Source: Lottia gigantea (lineage: Eukaryota > Mollusca > Gastropoda > Lottiidae). From it: 64,000 nucleotides of DNA. The notes beneath the pieces were generated by a model. The model ran no database searches and was not told the origin of the DNA. It saw nothing but the letters and a program-made list of their open reading frames with translations. This document shows, piece after piece, positions 36,946 through 50,665 of the stretch (positions are counted from its first letter, which is position 1; every line of letters begins with the position of its first letter). The DNA lies in assembly GCF_000327385.1 (NCBI RefSeq), contig NW_008708797.1:1468024-1532023 (forward strand), read 5' to 3'. A program made the translations under genes and the position numbers.

Positions 36946-39900
36946 TGTTTCTTACTAAACGGTTGGAACTATTAAGAAGATGTGGTAAGTAAGCGATGCC
37001 GAGAGTTCAATGTTATCATTTCGTGACTACGTGTTTGTACTTTATGCCTCCCTAGTAGAAATTTCTATCAGATGCTTACATTGTATTTTATTTCATCTCT
37101 GTTGGACGTTCAAATCTGGCCGGTTCCAGATAAAAAATGTGTCCGTGATATCAAATTTCAACTGGTGATATATCATTTTTACAAGATCCATGACAAATTC
37201 GAATAAAAAGTCGTGCCATTTTTCACATTCGTTTTAACGATATCGTTGTAAAGCTAATGTATTTGTTTATTTGCGCATGTAATCAACCATACAACCTTAT
37301 ATTTAAGAAGAAAATATTTTCATTTCCGATTTAGAATATAAGGCTTTTTAAAAAACTGAATTAAGTGAATTTTTAACAATGACCTAAATACAAATTCTAA
37401 GATGACAACCGCGACATTATAACATGCATAATGGGGCAAGCAAAAGCTAACGTTAACATCCAGATTAATTGGCATTTTTAATATGCATATTACCAAAAAA
37501 TTATATAAATGCAATGCTCATTAGAACATTATGAGGAAGGGACTGAGTATCAAAGTATTTTCATCCTCTTATTTATGCGCTTGAGCTGTACGCTCGACAA
37601 ATGAATTGGATAGTCCCTTATCCCAAACGCATTTGGACAAACACATACAACTTGGGCTTTATAAGATTGTATTTCAGTCGCCGTTATGGTAAATTTGATT
37701 TAGTAAGTTGTTTAAAATTCAGTTGTTCCCTAGGTTCGAAACCGGTCAAAATATCACCTTCATATAACTATTCATAAGTTTTTCTCTAAGTTGTTGGGAG
37801 GCTATTTGTCACCCATATGATTTCGAAGAATATGGAAATTTTGTAAATATTATAATCGAATTCTTCCAAACGTTGGTTCAAGTCCATGTTATATGTATTC
37901 TTCGGAGATACCAGGCAGCATTCAATAAAATTGAAAATTTGAATACGATATTAGATTACTAAGAATCAAGTCAGTAGTAAAGATAATGACAAGATATTAT
38001 CACAGATATAAGATAAATATATCAGAGTATAGTGATTGGTAGAAACTAGTTTAATCAAGTAGAAAGAAGAAACACCCCTCGTCCATCAATATCATGAAGA
38101 AAATTAAGATGTTCAATGTCCGCCTCCCACTACGTCTTCAATTTTCTATGATACGAAACTAAAAGAAAGATGATGCCAGCTCTACCTTTCAATCGACGCC
38201 ATATTTATTTGTCTTTGTCTCTGATCTGACAAATAATATCATATTCTTGTTGTTAGTGGCGGTTTTAACTTTACCACTTTTCATCTCGAATACCATCTTG
38301 ATTTCCGTCTTTTAGAATAATATACCGACAGATTGGTGAAAATTATCCATCTCCATTTTACCAATGCACTGTTTGACACTGTGGTTCAAGTTTTAGCCTC
38401 TGTTGATAACCCTACATATGCCGACATGTACCCTTGAAAACTATCGGTAGGCATATATTTTTACATACAATAATAAAATATTTTCACTGTTAAAAAGTGC
38501 TCAATACAATTGTAGAACGGTATGAAAATATTAAAACAGAACTTTTATCATGTTGTAATTCAGATTTCTATACAGATATTGACATAGATTCGCTGTATTG
38601 CAGCTAAATGGTGGTTGTCAAATTGAATACTCTCCAAGCTAATTACTAAATTATATTCAGATGCCAAGCGTTGATATGGTGTCAGAATTTATTTGTACAA
38701 ATTACTCATATTCTACTTCTGATAATATCATAAAAGTCTTTCTAATTTTCGGTGCTGGATATTAACCGTTAACACATGCCATCAATTTCAGACATTTGAA
38801 AACCATAAATATAAAAAAAAGGGAATAGAAAAACAACATTTTCCTGTTCTCGTTTTTTGAAAGTCTATTAAAGTAATAGGCATGTAAAGTACGTTCTAAT
38901 GGTGATCTATCTAGTTAGCTGGGTAGTTTATAGGTTACTGTACTAGCTAGAAAATGACATATGTTTTGTCAATGTCTTGATGAAATGTGCAGGAAATCAG
39001 GACAGGAAATGTGTTCTTTATAAAGCTGATTGACGGCAGGTAGCGCTGCAAGCTTGACTGTATTTTTACACGTGTATCCAGTACGGATCTCGTTTCAATA
39101 TAAAAAGAACAACAATAGGTCCCATGGAATTACTTACATGTACGGATATCTTAGATTGGTGCATGTCACATACCACGCTGTAATTTCATGATTAGAACAA
39201 TATTTAGATAGAATGCGGGGCGTACAATTCCTACTGTAGATCATCATACTTCGGCATCTTTTATCACTGAGTACAGTACCAAGAGGGTGTCAAAAACTAC
39301 TCCCTACTTTTAAATTCCTTTTACTAGCATTACCAGCACCCGACACACTATGTATGGCGTAGTATGAAGACGAGTCGTCATTTTAAGTTTTAAACGCGGA
39401 TAATTCTGTAGGCTCAAATTGAGAAGATGGGCTGGGGTCACTATTACTGATTAGCTTAGTTAAAAAAATCTCGTTTCTGAGACTGGTGTACGATTAATCA
39501 AACGGGTGACCAACATGTCACTTTAAAGAATCATATTGATTCTATGGAACAAGATGTACTCAAAGTATATCATATGGAATCCATATCATTAGATATTAAT
39601 AATGGTCATACGATCCTTACCAGTACTGGACTGGACATATTAATACAATATTAGTTTATACTGATATACATGTATCAATGAACTTAAACCAAAAACATAT
39701 TCCTTGACCTTTTCTTTCTTGTTCAATACTTTACCAAGTGAAGACACGGACGTATTTTTTGTATTCAAATTAAACACAAGTTAAGATTCCATGATTTTAA
39801 ATCATTCGCTAGCTGAAATGATAATTTACAAATTATGATGTTGCAATAGAAGAAAAACAACATCATGGATAGATGCTAATAATTCCAAATGGATGAAGAT

Positions 39901-40146
39901 TAAATGGAATATAATTTCATATAAATATCAGCAGAAGAGATATTGAAAGACATCATTTTCACCAGGGTTGAGATTCACCGCCGGGGTGAATAAGACTTTA
40001 ACAGGGGTAAAAAAAAGTCCGAGGGGTGAATGGTCTGAAAATGACTGGCTCATTGTGTTCACAATCAAGCCTTGATTCTGATTTCTGGAGTGTTGTGGAA
40101 AATCTGAGCACATCATGTAGAAGTTTCTACAGAAGAGAGAAACCCG

Positions 40147-40179
<33 letters not shown>

Positions 40180-41854
40180 GAGTAGGTGTCATTTCGCTAT
40201 ACTGGATAGTGCTTTTCATTGCCAACATGTCGCATTAATTGATCGTTCTGTAGTATCAGAGTGCCTTTAATTCTGACCAGTGTTAAGACGATCTTCGGAA
40301 TGATGTGTTTCTGCAATCCACTGTGCGAGACATCAACAAATGTCGCTTCATCCAAAAGTAGTTGAGAAATACCCTAGACTCGCTACCTGTGCGCAAAAAC
40401 TATTATTGCCATTCCTTTTGTATTATCTAGTAGATTTAGCGCAGTGACTGAGATTTTGTCAAAAGTCGCAGATCTCTGGACAAAACTAGACGTGGAGATC
40501 TGCGTCTGAAGCTGACCGGACATTAAATCTTTGATTCGTGAACATCAAGCTCAAGACTCCCACTTAGAACTATACCTCATTAACAAAATCTGACCATATA
40601 AATGTTTTTTCGTACTGTCAAGTAACCTAATTTCGTGCTAACCTATTTTTCGTGAATTTCCGGAGAGGATTAATAATTTACATGTGCGACCTCGCATGAC
40701 CTACGCATTTGATTGTTTTAAAAAACATGTGTTATCTCTACAATGTTAGCTAGTAGAATGAATCCAATAGTTTCGAGCAAGGTAAAATGTATTAACGTAT
40801 ACTTTGACAAATACAAAATGGCGGATTTCAGTTATTACCAAACGTCACAATTTTTTATCGGTCGAATTTCCTTATAATCCCTAGCTGTAATCGGAATTCC
40901 AAGTGTCGTCTGCTCGAATGTAGTCCAACGAATGAAGTCATATGATCAACTAGCGGATTCCGTGTCAGCAGAAAAATTCTATGGAACACAATGTGGGCCA
41001 TATTCTTATATTGTTTCAATGACTTTAAGCAATAAATCACGCTACGTATCTTATTTTGTCAGTCTCTATTTTTTTTAAAATCATGGTTCTTTGAAGGAAT
41101 TGTCACTAGTTATAATGAATTCATATTAAAGATAAATACTAAGTTAATTATACCACTGGGTATCCATACAACGTGTTTCTCTCGACTTTTTTATAGATCA
41201 AACATTGTACACGAAAATAGGTGACGCATTCTGCCGCCATTGCCGAGTTGGTTACTCATGAAATATGGGTCAAAGTAAGGGATTCATAGAGAAAATCGAA
41301 ACAAACCAATTTTAATTATTTTGTAGAATATCTGAGGAAACATCTAAGACATAAAAAAAAATTCCCGTTTCTTTAAGTTTGACGAAATTCGGTTTTGAAT
41401 CCTTATATGCACGAAAATATGAACAGGGTGAAAAAGGTTGAGAAGCACTGTTCTACAGCCTGTCAGATTAAAAAAAAACGGGTAAGAGTAGCTGGATTAA
41501 AAGTGAAAAGCAAGAAAGAGCGAACTAAACAAGAAATATTAGCGTAGCACTCAATTTGTTATGCACACTTAAACACTATACAGGTTAAAGGTAATTTCTA
41601 ATATCATCTATTGTCCAGGCAACTTATAAGAGTTTTATGGATTTATCCAGTATTTGCCTTCACAGGACCGTAACTAAGGTTTTTTTGTCTATGAGGCAAC
41701 AATCCTGTTATCTTTGAACAGTAATGTTTTCCATCGCAACGCTTTCGTTACTGTGGACATCAAATAAGCGATATATATATGGGATATTATATTCATATTT
41801 TTGATTTCTTAAACACCTTCCGTGACAACATCTTCGTTGTGATATTTTCTTCGA
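36946..41854. other. Gene-free stretch
   Basis: No exon is recognised. It holds a (TTTA)n microsatellite at 40149-40179 and a short strong inverted repeat at about 40469-40506 (GTCGCAGATCTC with GAGATCTGCGTC, one mismatch). Confidence 0.45.
40149..40179. repeat. (TTTA)n microsatellite
   Basis: About eight uninterrupted copies of a TTTA tetranucleotide. No gene association is apparent. Confidence 0.9.
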
Positions 41855-42173
41855 CTTAAGGGATTGAAAAGAGGTTTTCTTTTTTTTATGTGTATCGGGG
41901 ACATTGATAGCATCAATTTTTGCGATTCCAGTTTTCAATCAGGCGTCTGAGGTTCCTACAATTTCCACTAAAACTAAGTGTTTGATCACCTCACTTGTCG
42001 CAAAATATGCATTATATTATAATAAACTGCAATTAGTAACGTCATCAAACACTTAAGTTTTAATGTAATTGCAGGAACCACAGAGACGTTTGACTGAAAA
42101 TTGGAATGGTGCAAATTGGTGCCATCAGTATCCCTTAAACAGAAATTAGAAAACCTCTTTTCAATCCCTTTAA
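41855..42173. repeat. Long imperfect inverted repeat (foldback)
   Basis: The left arm, about 41855-41992, pairs with the right arm, about 42036-42173, around a loop of about 45 bases. Shared words read from outside in are AAGGGATTGAAAAGAGGTTT, GATTCCAGTTTTCAATCA (right arm: CATTCCAATTTTCAGTCA), and GGTTCCT.CAATT...TAAAACT.AAGTGTTTGAT. No open frame or known terminus is seen. It could be a foldback transposon or the source of a long hairpin RNA. The short open frames on the - strand here are shadows of the two arms. Confidence 0.8.
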
Positions 42174-42631
42174 AATAAGCCTGCCTTAAAAATATACTGT
42201 AAAAGACCAATTTCTGAAACTGGTTATGTTCTTAAATTACCGCTTTCTTTTTAATCTCTATACATCTGCATTGAAGGGACAAGATTTAAATTTAAAAAAA
42301 AATACGTGCCTGCGCCGGAAGTAAAAATTATTTAACAATATCCTTAATGAGTCAAAATGCGTGATATTCCATATTTACCCATTTGTACAGACTTTCTTTA
42401 AATATTCATTTATTGCCATTTGTTTTACGAATTAAATACCTTTTTATGTCTTTTCCAGCAAAAATTGTTAGTTGTTGTATTAAATCTTTTCACAGATGTC
42501 GCAACAACTTTTATTTCCATTCCCGTTATTTTGTCCATACATAGAACATTGTTTTTCACGATACACAACGTAACGGAACAGACAGCGACCAAAAGGAATA
42601 ATTTAATAATAATCAAGTCCTAAGAAAGGAA

Positions 42632-42828
42632 AGATAGCTTGCCAGGCAAGGTAATATGGCCAACTACTTCCGAACTTTTTTGGATGCTAATGAGCAATAT
42701 TACCAAGTATTGTCAAAATCCATCAATAATTGAACCTTCAAGAGTGTTAACGGGAAAATTGCGGTCGGACGGATGGACATAAGCCATACCTATATACGCT
42801 CCACATTTCACGTGGGCTTATAAAAACA
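42632..42828. mobile_element. Short dispersed element, 'TGCCAGGCAAGG' family, copy 1
   Basis: It starts GATAGCTTGCCAGGCAAGGT, shared with 49860 and (from TTTGCCAGGCAAGG) 52129. It ends in GGTCGGACGGATGGACATAA and then a hairpin-like CCACATTTCACGTGGGCTTATAAAAA. No open frame. The right end resembles those at about 55990 and, inverted, about 61055. It looks like a short non-autonomous DNA element. Confidence 0.6.
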
Positions 42829-45800
42829 TTTATTAATTTGCAGATCCATCTTTGAAAAATATTTTACATGCTACTTCTCCCCTAAAAAATATATACTCGT
42901 AAGATAAAGAAATCCAAGAATATCATAGGAAATATAGAAATGTTCAGTTTCCTGGTTTAAAAAAATCGTGTATCTTTCGTTTATCATTGCAATTTTATTT
43001 ATGATTCATCAAGAGCATCATATAATGCTATTACAGTGGTGAGGGTCGTTTTCGAAGTGTGTCATTGTGCAATAGAGATGATATGATTGGCATTTCATGA
43101 TGGTAACTATTCATAAATAAAATAGCAGGAATTCAAATTTCGATTGGAAAGGCATACTTCATTCCCAGCATACAATAAGAACATATTCCCACATGTATAG
43201 ATGGAGAAAATGTCGGCAGTAGAAGTAAAAAAAGGGGAAATGTTTAGCATTACTAACCGAATTCGCTACAAGTATATATTGAAGGTCGATTTGAAAATCT
43301 GATCTCATTAATGACTGGAAATGATGTTGAATAACGTGGAAAATTGTATTTAAAACCTTGTTTAATGTAATCGTTATCTTATCAAATAAGGCAAAGGGTT
43401 TCCTTCAAAATCTCCGATGAAAATTTGCAGAAATTCCACAATTTGATTTATGACATTATTCTGAAAGTTAATCAACACCAACAAATTTAGGGTCAGGTTG
43501 GCTGTTTATACTTTCACAAAATTCCTTTAAAATAATTTAAAATTCAACGTGTGCAGGCTACCTTAATTTCTCGCAGTAGAAGTTGAGTTATCGTTCAGAT
43601 CGTGACACGGCTATTTGTTATGATGTTGAAGAAGCCCTTCCTTACCGGGGTGACAACATGAGTGATGATATATCTAATACATAAGTACCCCTTGAGCCAA
43701 GAGAGTTCACATTACTGAGTTATGTATGGAGATGTAGATTTCTACAGATTATGATGTAGAAGACAGATAAGATGCACCTGGACATTAGAAACGGCCTGCT
43801 AATGATTCTTGGTTTCTGGGAAATACTTTTAAACAATTTTCCCTCGATAACTAGATATCAGTCTTGAAAAACACCACTTTTCAAGCAAACTGGCGGTTTC
43901 CAAAATATCTTTTTCCATTATGAAAATTGCGCTTTAAATATTAATTGCGCATATAATAATAATACACCTTCGTTTGCAAAAAAATGTTTTATTATGGGTA
44001 AATACCACTGAATGTGTATCATTGTGATTTGTGTTTCTTGAAAGGGGGGAAATCTTGTCAGTTTGAACTTCATTATAACGACAACGGACAATTCCTTGAA
44101 ATGTAAAATAAATGTATTCTTAGAAGGACAGCTTTTTCCCAACTGTGATGCCATTGTGAAACGCAATTTCCATGTCAGCCTCTCCAACCTGCATCAAAGA
44201 TAGACAGATACGTTTGAAATTTATTATGATTTGATTTATATGGCAGCACTTCTCTTTTGATTGGATCGATCGGAACAGCCAATTGCCTAAATGAAGCCCC
44301 TTAAAAGCTAGGAGTTCACTAATTGTGTCCAGACTGAAGTGCGTTCGTCAAATTTCCTCGTTCACGCTTTTGAATCTACAGTTATCTTTTAAACATATAA
44401 AATCATGTTGGCATTTGAGCGCTATCCAATATCTCCAATCTTGCATACTGAAAAATCTTTCTCATTAGTTTTCAACTTACAGTTGCGACAATTTCAAGTT
44501 GAACACAAAAGAAAATGTAAAATCCGATTTTTCAATTTTCATAAAACTCAGGATGTAGATGACCAAAAATTAAAATCAAGTAAAAAACATGGACAGTTTG
44601 CAAGGATTTTAGAATATAATACAGTTATCCTCTTTGACTACTAATATTGTAAATGCTTGGGTTCTTTGATTTTTAACCGATTTCCTAAAACTCGATGAAA
44701 ATTTCTCATTTCAATAAACAAATGCCGAAGGGACCGTATTTGTAGATGATGCACTTCCTTACTAAGCTGAACAGTACTTCAGATGTCTGCAAGACTCTAT
44801 CAAAAAATACTCCTAAATAGCAGTTATTTGGCTGTAGTTAATTCCATGGCATTCCCCATTTCATTGGTTCTGTGACTGTGAGAGTTGCAGGCGAAATTTT
44901 GACATGGACCACACACGTTAACAAACTAAACTTAGGATGGAGCTTATCTACCATTTATTATATAGCGAACTTCTAGATAGCCTATTACTCTCTAATCATG
45001 TTTCTTAGGTAAAGTGACTTATCAAAATTGTATAATGTGAAATCTTGAGTAGTGGTATCTTTATTGTTTTCTATCATATCACACTATTTCTAATCGGCAA
45101 GATATTAAACGTTAAACCACACAAACATTCAATAAAACATTCTACCTAAAATAAAAATGCAAACAATTAAGATTACACCAATTGCATATGGTATTTTTTT
45201 TGTATCGAGTGTTCCTTATCATTTTGAATATAATTACCAAATATAAGAACCAGGTTTAATGGTTTAGTAACCATTAGAATTATTTAAGAAATATATTAAT
45301 AGAATAAATGCAGGAATTTCAGATATTCAAGATGTATTATTTCACAGGCGATCAAAATTATTTGAAATTTGTTATCTCTGATAGTAATTAGCAATTAGTT
45401 TTCAATATATGATTTCTTTATCTAATCATTTCTGCTACTTTTCTCTCTTTCTCATCTTTTTAAGTGTTTGCGGCTACAATATTTATAAAAATATTTTAAA
45501 AAATTTTGCTGAGAAGATTGTTTTAATGAACAACTTAACAATTGAGTAATATAAGAAATATGCTGGGCTGTGTTATAAGGTAACAGTATGATATCAACGT
45601 CTATATGATATCTCTAAAGTTACTACAAAACCGTGTTTTATATCAGTTTTCTAAATATACATATTACATGTTTTAAAATACAACATACGCGAAAAAAAAG
45701 TTATTATGTTAACAATTTATTCAAGAAGCATTTAAAAGCTAATTCCAAATATCTAATAACGAGATTGGGGTAAGGCAAGGAGACGTCTTTATTCCTTGTT

Positions 45801-46780
45801 AAAATAATATATGTGTAATTAGAAACTGACAAGTGCATATCTATGAGTGTTTTATATGTAAATTTAAGAGTTGTGGTATATATCTTGAATTCACCTTGTC
45901 AGCCTTCTCTCTTTATCATTTCTCTGAACGTGTTTAAGACCGATAATAAGACAAGCAGAAATAAGTTTAACAACTTACACATGCATTTCACAACGAGAAG
46001 AACATTTTTTGTCAAAATTTTGACAATGCCGCCTTACATTGAATTTTTTAACAAGAAGGATAATTTGTAGAATATATATTAAGATGTTGAAAGGCTTGAC
46101 ATATGGTATGTGATGGTTTAGATAAAGCATTTACTGACACGCCAAAATAGAATTTTTACCATTGCACGTAGCAACGTAGAATTGCGATTCTCAATATCTG
46201 GTAATTCCTCGCCTATTTTCAGACATTCTGACACTCAACAACTTATAATCATTTAATTGAAGACAAATTATGATCTCTCTTAGTGATCTCTTGCGTCTAT
46301 TAATGAAATTATTCCCTGTGGCGGAGTACAATTCTCCAAACATTTGTAGTCAATTTACTTGGCGTCCGTTTAGTAAGCACAATCTTCAGAAGCTTTTCAT
46401 TAGATCGGATGGAACAAATTGAAACTCCGACCCTATTAGAGAAAACCTTGACAGTAAAATATGGAGAACACGCCTAAAGTTGATAATGCAGGTGGGCCAA
46501 GTGTGGGTTAAGATGTCAAAGCTCAGGCCATTTACTTGAAGATTTTCTCTTGCTAACCAGGTGCCTCTCCTCGTGGTTGCCATATTTCTTATTTCTAACG
46601 TTGACAGATATGTTGAGTTAAAATTACCGCCCCGATTATCTGTTGATAGTATGGTAAACTGAACACTGAGAGGAATTTCTCTTCATTTCATCAACTTAAG
46701 AATACCACATGATTTAAATTGTTGTAACAATAACATAAATATTAAATCATATATTCAGTGATATGAAGAGAAATGAAATA
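42829..46780. other. Gene-free stretch
   Basis: No exon, RNA gene or strong repeat is recognised. Short open frames on both strands lack family features. Confidence 0.45.
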
Positions 46781-46910
46781 AATGAATTTTGACGTCCTAC
46801 TATATTCCATGCAGTGTGCATTGGGGGAAACTTCTATTGTCAAGGGATCTTTAACGTGCACAGCCTGTGAGTTTTTGTCTCATCCGAACGAGTCGCTTTT
46901 TCCATGCCTT
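46781..46910 (-). repeat. Dispersed conserved-core repeat, copy B
   Basis: Read on the - strand it gives CTCGTTCGGATGAGACAAAA, CACAGGCTGTGCACG, TTAAAGATCCCTTGACAATA, TTTCCCCCAATGCACACTGC and AGGACGTCAAAATTCATT. This is the same order of blocks as copy A at 10381-10580, but more compact. No open frame. Confidence 0.65.
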
Positions 46911-47955
46911 TCACACTGAGATCACTGACAGGGAAGAGATGAACACATAGGTTGTTCTTACAATTTTACACCGAGCACAAATACTGAGTGATTTGATGCT
47001 TGATAAAATTCTAAGAGCTATTAACAAACAAGACATGATAGTCAATATATATATATTTCTTGTACACTTTTATTATTTTCTTAATTCTTGTTTACCATGT
47101 ATATAAGTGAAATATGAGTTTATCATTGAAGTCTTTGTGTCAAACAACTTCAGAAATTGTCGATGATCTCGACAGGGCTATATAATTATTTGCTTAAGAA
47201 GACTCCAAGTTTCTGACTGGACGTAACCGAACATACTTTAAAACTGGTTAGTGACCACGATAGTGTTGTAAACTTTATTATTATTGGACCATTGTGCAGC
47301 TCAAAATATTTGACTTGTGTTCGGCTATTGGAACTTACAGTATTTACAAGATTTGGATAAAACTAAGCACACTTATTGGTGAAATTTTGGCACGGAGAAA
47401 AGTTTCCATATTAAAAAATATTTGTTATTATTCGCGTACCGATCAATTCGAGGCAATTATTCGGTTTGCTTCATGTGAAGACGGCGAGTCTTACGTGTAA
47501 AGGGAGAAAACTCAATACAAATTCCAATCATTCAGAACACAACTTCATATCATGCTCAAAGTTTTCAGAGACCGGTATGACCGGACTGTGGACATGTGAC
47601 CCATCACAAGCCACAGGCCCGATGGTGTGTGGCACTCGATCTGAAAATTCGAATAAAAAAATAATTATTAGGTGTTGAATAGACCTCTTTGTTAAACAAA
47701 TACTGCATTTTGCTGGCAATTGTTTTTGGTAGACTTTATTTTTTAACCTATTCCCTTTATAGTTATTTCCTGTCAAAAAAATATAATAAATTTTATCATG
47801 AATTCTTATTATCCATGTATTAACGTTTGTGGGCTTTCATGTTAACCATAACCGTTTTCACTGACGGTACATTTTTTTTTCTGATTTAAATTCGAATTAG
47901 TTGATTGGTGAAGATGAAATATATCGATTTAATTAATTATTAATTTACAGGCGTT
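46911..47955. other. Gene-free stretch
   Basis: Nothing recognised. ACAGGCGTT at 47947-47955 may be the left target duplication of the next element. Confidence 0.4.
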
Positions 47956-48831
47956 GGGTGTAAAATTCCGAATTCCCGAACTGTCCGAATTGGGTCAGAA
48001 AAGACAAAAAAATCGAAACTAAATTTGCGCCAAAGGTGGTGCACTAGTTCGGGAATCAAAACATTTTACATCAAAAAACGAATATTTTTAAAAGCTTTCA
48101 TTTGGTCAAAAATATTTTTGATAAATATAATCGCTATTATTCAATGGACACTTTTTGTGATCGAACGCGTCTTCCCATTATCTCCCTTGAATAGCAACCA
48201 TACCATGTCAAGATGACAACACAGTGGGCGATTTAAATCTAAATAGCTACCAAAAGTTTGAACTCTTGGTTCTTGTTGTTTCCCACAAAATCTTCCCCAC
48301 CCTTGTCTCCTTAACATTCAGAAAATGTGTTGGTCGGGAGAAGATTGGAAACACACCTCTACAGCTACGTGGCATTTAGTGAAAACCTGTTACAGACGTT
48401 TTAGGAAATCACACTCACAGTCGGATTCAACTACTAGTACTACTCTTCCATGATATATCCACAGAGATATGTCTAAAAAAATAGCTGTTAAGCGTAACTG
48501 GTTACGTCATGACAACAATATAATAATAGTAAAAATACTAATGTGAAAAGGAATGACTAAAGTCACAAACTTTGATGCCAATGTGAATGATGGGAACAGG
48601 CTAACATGCAGTGAGTAAGACGTCAGCATTGTAAATTAGCACTGTGTACACTAAAAATAAAGAAAAAAATTGTGATTTGACCAAATGAAAGCTTTTAAAA
48701 AATATTCGTTTTTTGATGTAAAATGTTTTGCTTCCCGAATTTGTGCACGACCTTTGGCGCAATTTTAGTTTCGATTTTTTTGTCTTTTCTGACCCAATTC
48801 GGACAGTTCGGGAATTCGGAATTTTACACCC
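47956..48831. mobile_element. Foldback element with near-identical 155-bp arms
   Basis: The left arm 47956-48110 (GGGTGTAAAATTCCGAATTC... to ...CATTTGGTCAAA) is matched almost base for base by the inverted right arm 48676-48831. A unique centre of about 565 bp separates them. The arms differ at only a handful of positions, so the element is young or its arms are being homogenised. Possible 9-bp flanking repeats are ACAGGCGTT (47947-47955) and ACAGGGGTT (48840-48848), with 8 extra bases on the right. That target length would fit a Mutator-like or hAT-like origin, but this is not certain. The centre has no convincing open frame, so the element is non-autonomous. Confidence 0.85.
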
Positions 48832-48848
48832 ACCGATTCACAGGGGTT

Positions 48849-49857
48849 TTGTATCTCCTCCTCGGTTGTCATGTACCGGTCGACATGACCACTTTTTCAT
48901 GGAAATTGGGCAAAGAAATTCATATCTTCTAGAGATAGCTATTAGGCAATTCTTTCTTTTCTTTACATAGATATAAAATATGATAAGAAGAGTGATCAGG
49001 TGTAGAGTTAGGCAATATAGGTGAGATGGGCCATTAAGATTTTAAATTACGGGCAATCGCCTTCAAGAGATGTCTATTTAGGTAAAGCAGAATCAACTAA
49101 AACACACAAGCACTGTTAGCTTATTCCATTGTGACTAATCTCTGTTTTCCGTCTCCATCTCAGGAATATCAAACTGATAATTTCTAATCTTCTCCACAAC
49201 GATTTTGCAGATCTCAGAAATAACCAGATGGTAGCCTACAGCGAGCATACATAAGGTTATCCCCGATGCATGAAAAGTGATAAAAACAGATGGTCCTTAA
49301 GGCTAATCGAGGGGATTGTAGATGGCCGAGAATAGGTCGTGTTGCAGCTATTAGTGGAAAGTCAGTAGTTTATGACAAATATACATGCTAACTGAAACTA
49401 AAAAGACTTGGTGATGCTAAATTTGAGTTGCAGAATGTCTGACTACCAGCAGCATTACATGATTACAACTTATACATTACATGGAAGATAGGAGATACAT
49501 CTGGCTAAGAGTCAGATATAGCCTAAATACTGGAAGATTTTGTTTTTCTTATGTTTGATATTGATTTTACCTCACTGAAAAGAAATTCTAATAACCATAT
49601 TCTTCACCAAGTAAGACTCGGTGAGCATGTTCCATCCTGAAAATCTAGATGAAGAAGCCTATAGTGTGGATATAGAATTGTTACATTCTTGAAAAATTTA
49701 ATTTCGCAACGAAAGTGCCAGAACCTTCAAACAAAGATGTAAATTTAAGTCCAATAGGCACTGTCTTGTGTTCAACTTGTCGTAGAAATTATACAATGAT
49801 GATAATTAGAAGAAAATTTCGGTATTAACACCACTCCACACTGTTCAATGAAATTTA
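48849..49857. other. Gene-free stretch
   Basis: No exon or repeat recognised. Confidence 0.4.
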
Positions 49858-50665
49858 ATAAGATAGCTTGCCAGGCAAGGTAACATACGCCCACTACCAG
49901 TTGTCAGAAACGATTACAAAATCTTTATTGGCTTAATAATGAATTTTCAAATAATCTTAAAAAACATCTATAAGTCAAGGCAAAAACCTGAAACAGTTGA
50001 TCAAGTTATTATCAAATTCAAACATGAATAATGTCTCATCACTGTGCACACAATTGCAATAACTCTGAAACTGTTCATCATCCGAAAATTACCAATATCT
50101 AACTTGAATGAGATCTCATCAATATGTTATATCAATATCTAGTTTCATCAAGATCATATAAAAACTGTAGTGTCCCTACAAGCCAAATTTTTAATAAGCC
50201 AAGGGCAATAACTCTGAAAACTTTCACTCGATTATTACCAATTCCAAACTTGACCGAGATCTCATAAATATATAGATGCATACCAAGTTTCATCAAGATC
50301 AAGTAAAAACTGTAGTCTCTATCATGCCTACAAGCCAAATTTGATGCGTTTTTACTAAGTCAAGGGCAATAACTCTAAAACAATTCATCCGATTATTACC
50401 AATTTGGTACTTGACTGAGATCTCAACAATACATACATGCATACCAAGTTTTTACTAAGTCAAGAGCAATAACTCTGAAACCGTTCTTCTGATTATTACC
50501 AATTTCGAACTTGTCCGAGATCTCATCAATATATACATGCAGAAGAAAGATCATGAAGATTGGATAAAAACTGTAGCCTCTATTGCGCCTACAAGAAATG
50601 TGAACGGACCGACGGACCGGCTGACAGGGGCGACGGCAATAAAAATTGCATTTTCATTCCATAAT
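49858..50665. mobile_element. 'TGCCAGGCAAGG' family element with tandem core
   Basis: It begins GATAGCTTGCCAGGCAAGGT, AACATACGCCCACTACCAG. It then contains four tandem units, each with GCAATAACTCTGAAA, ATTATTACCAATTT, GAGATCTCATCAATAT, TTTCATCAAGATCA and AAAAACTGTAGT. The CAATAACTC anchor falls at 50057, 50206, 50367 and 50467. It ends near GGACCGACGGACCGGCTGAC. There are no open frames. A unique head, an array of units of about 150 bp and a GGACGGAC tail recall the pearl-type non-autonomous elements of bivalves, but the class is inferred. Confidence 0.65.

Noticed and set aside
37730-37750. tRNA-like B box (GGTTCGAAACC)
   Set aside because: No matching A box or cloverleaf could be formed with the 70 bases upstream, so it is not called as a tRNA or tRNA-derived SINE.
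46660-46775. Possible inverted repeat with CTCTTCAT / ATGAAGAG ends
   Set aside because: Only about 8-14 bases pair; too weak to call an element.
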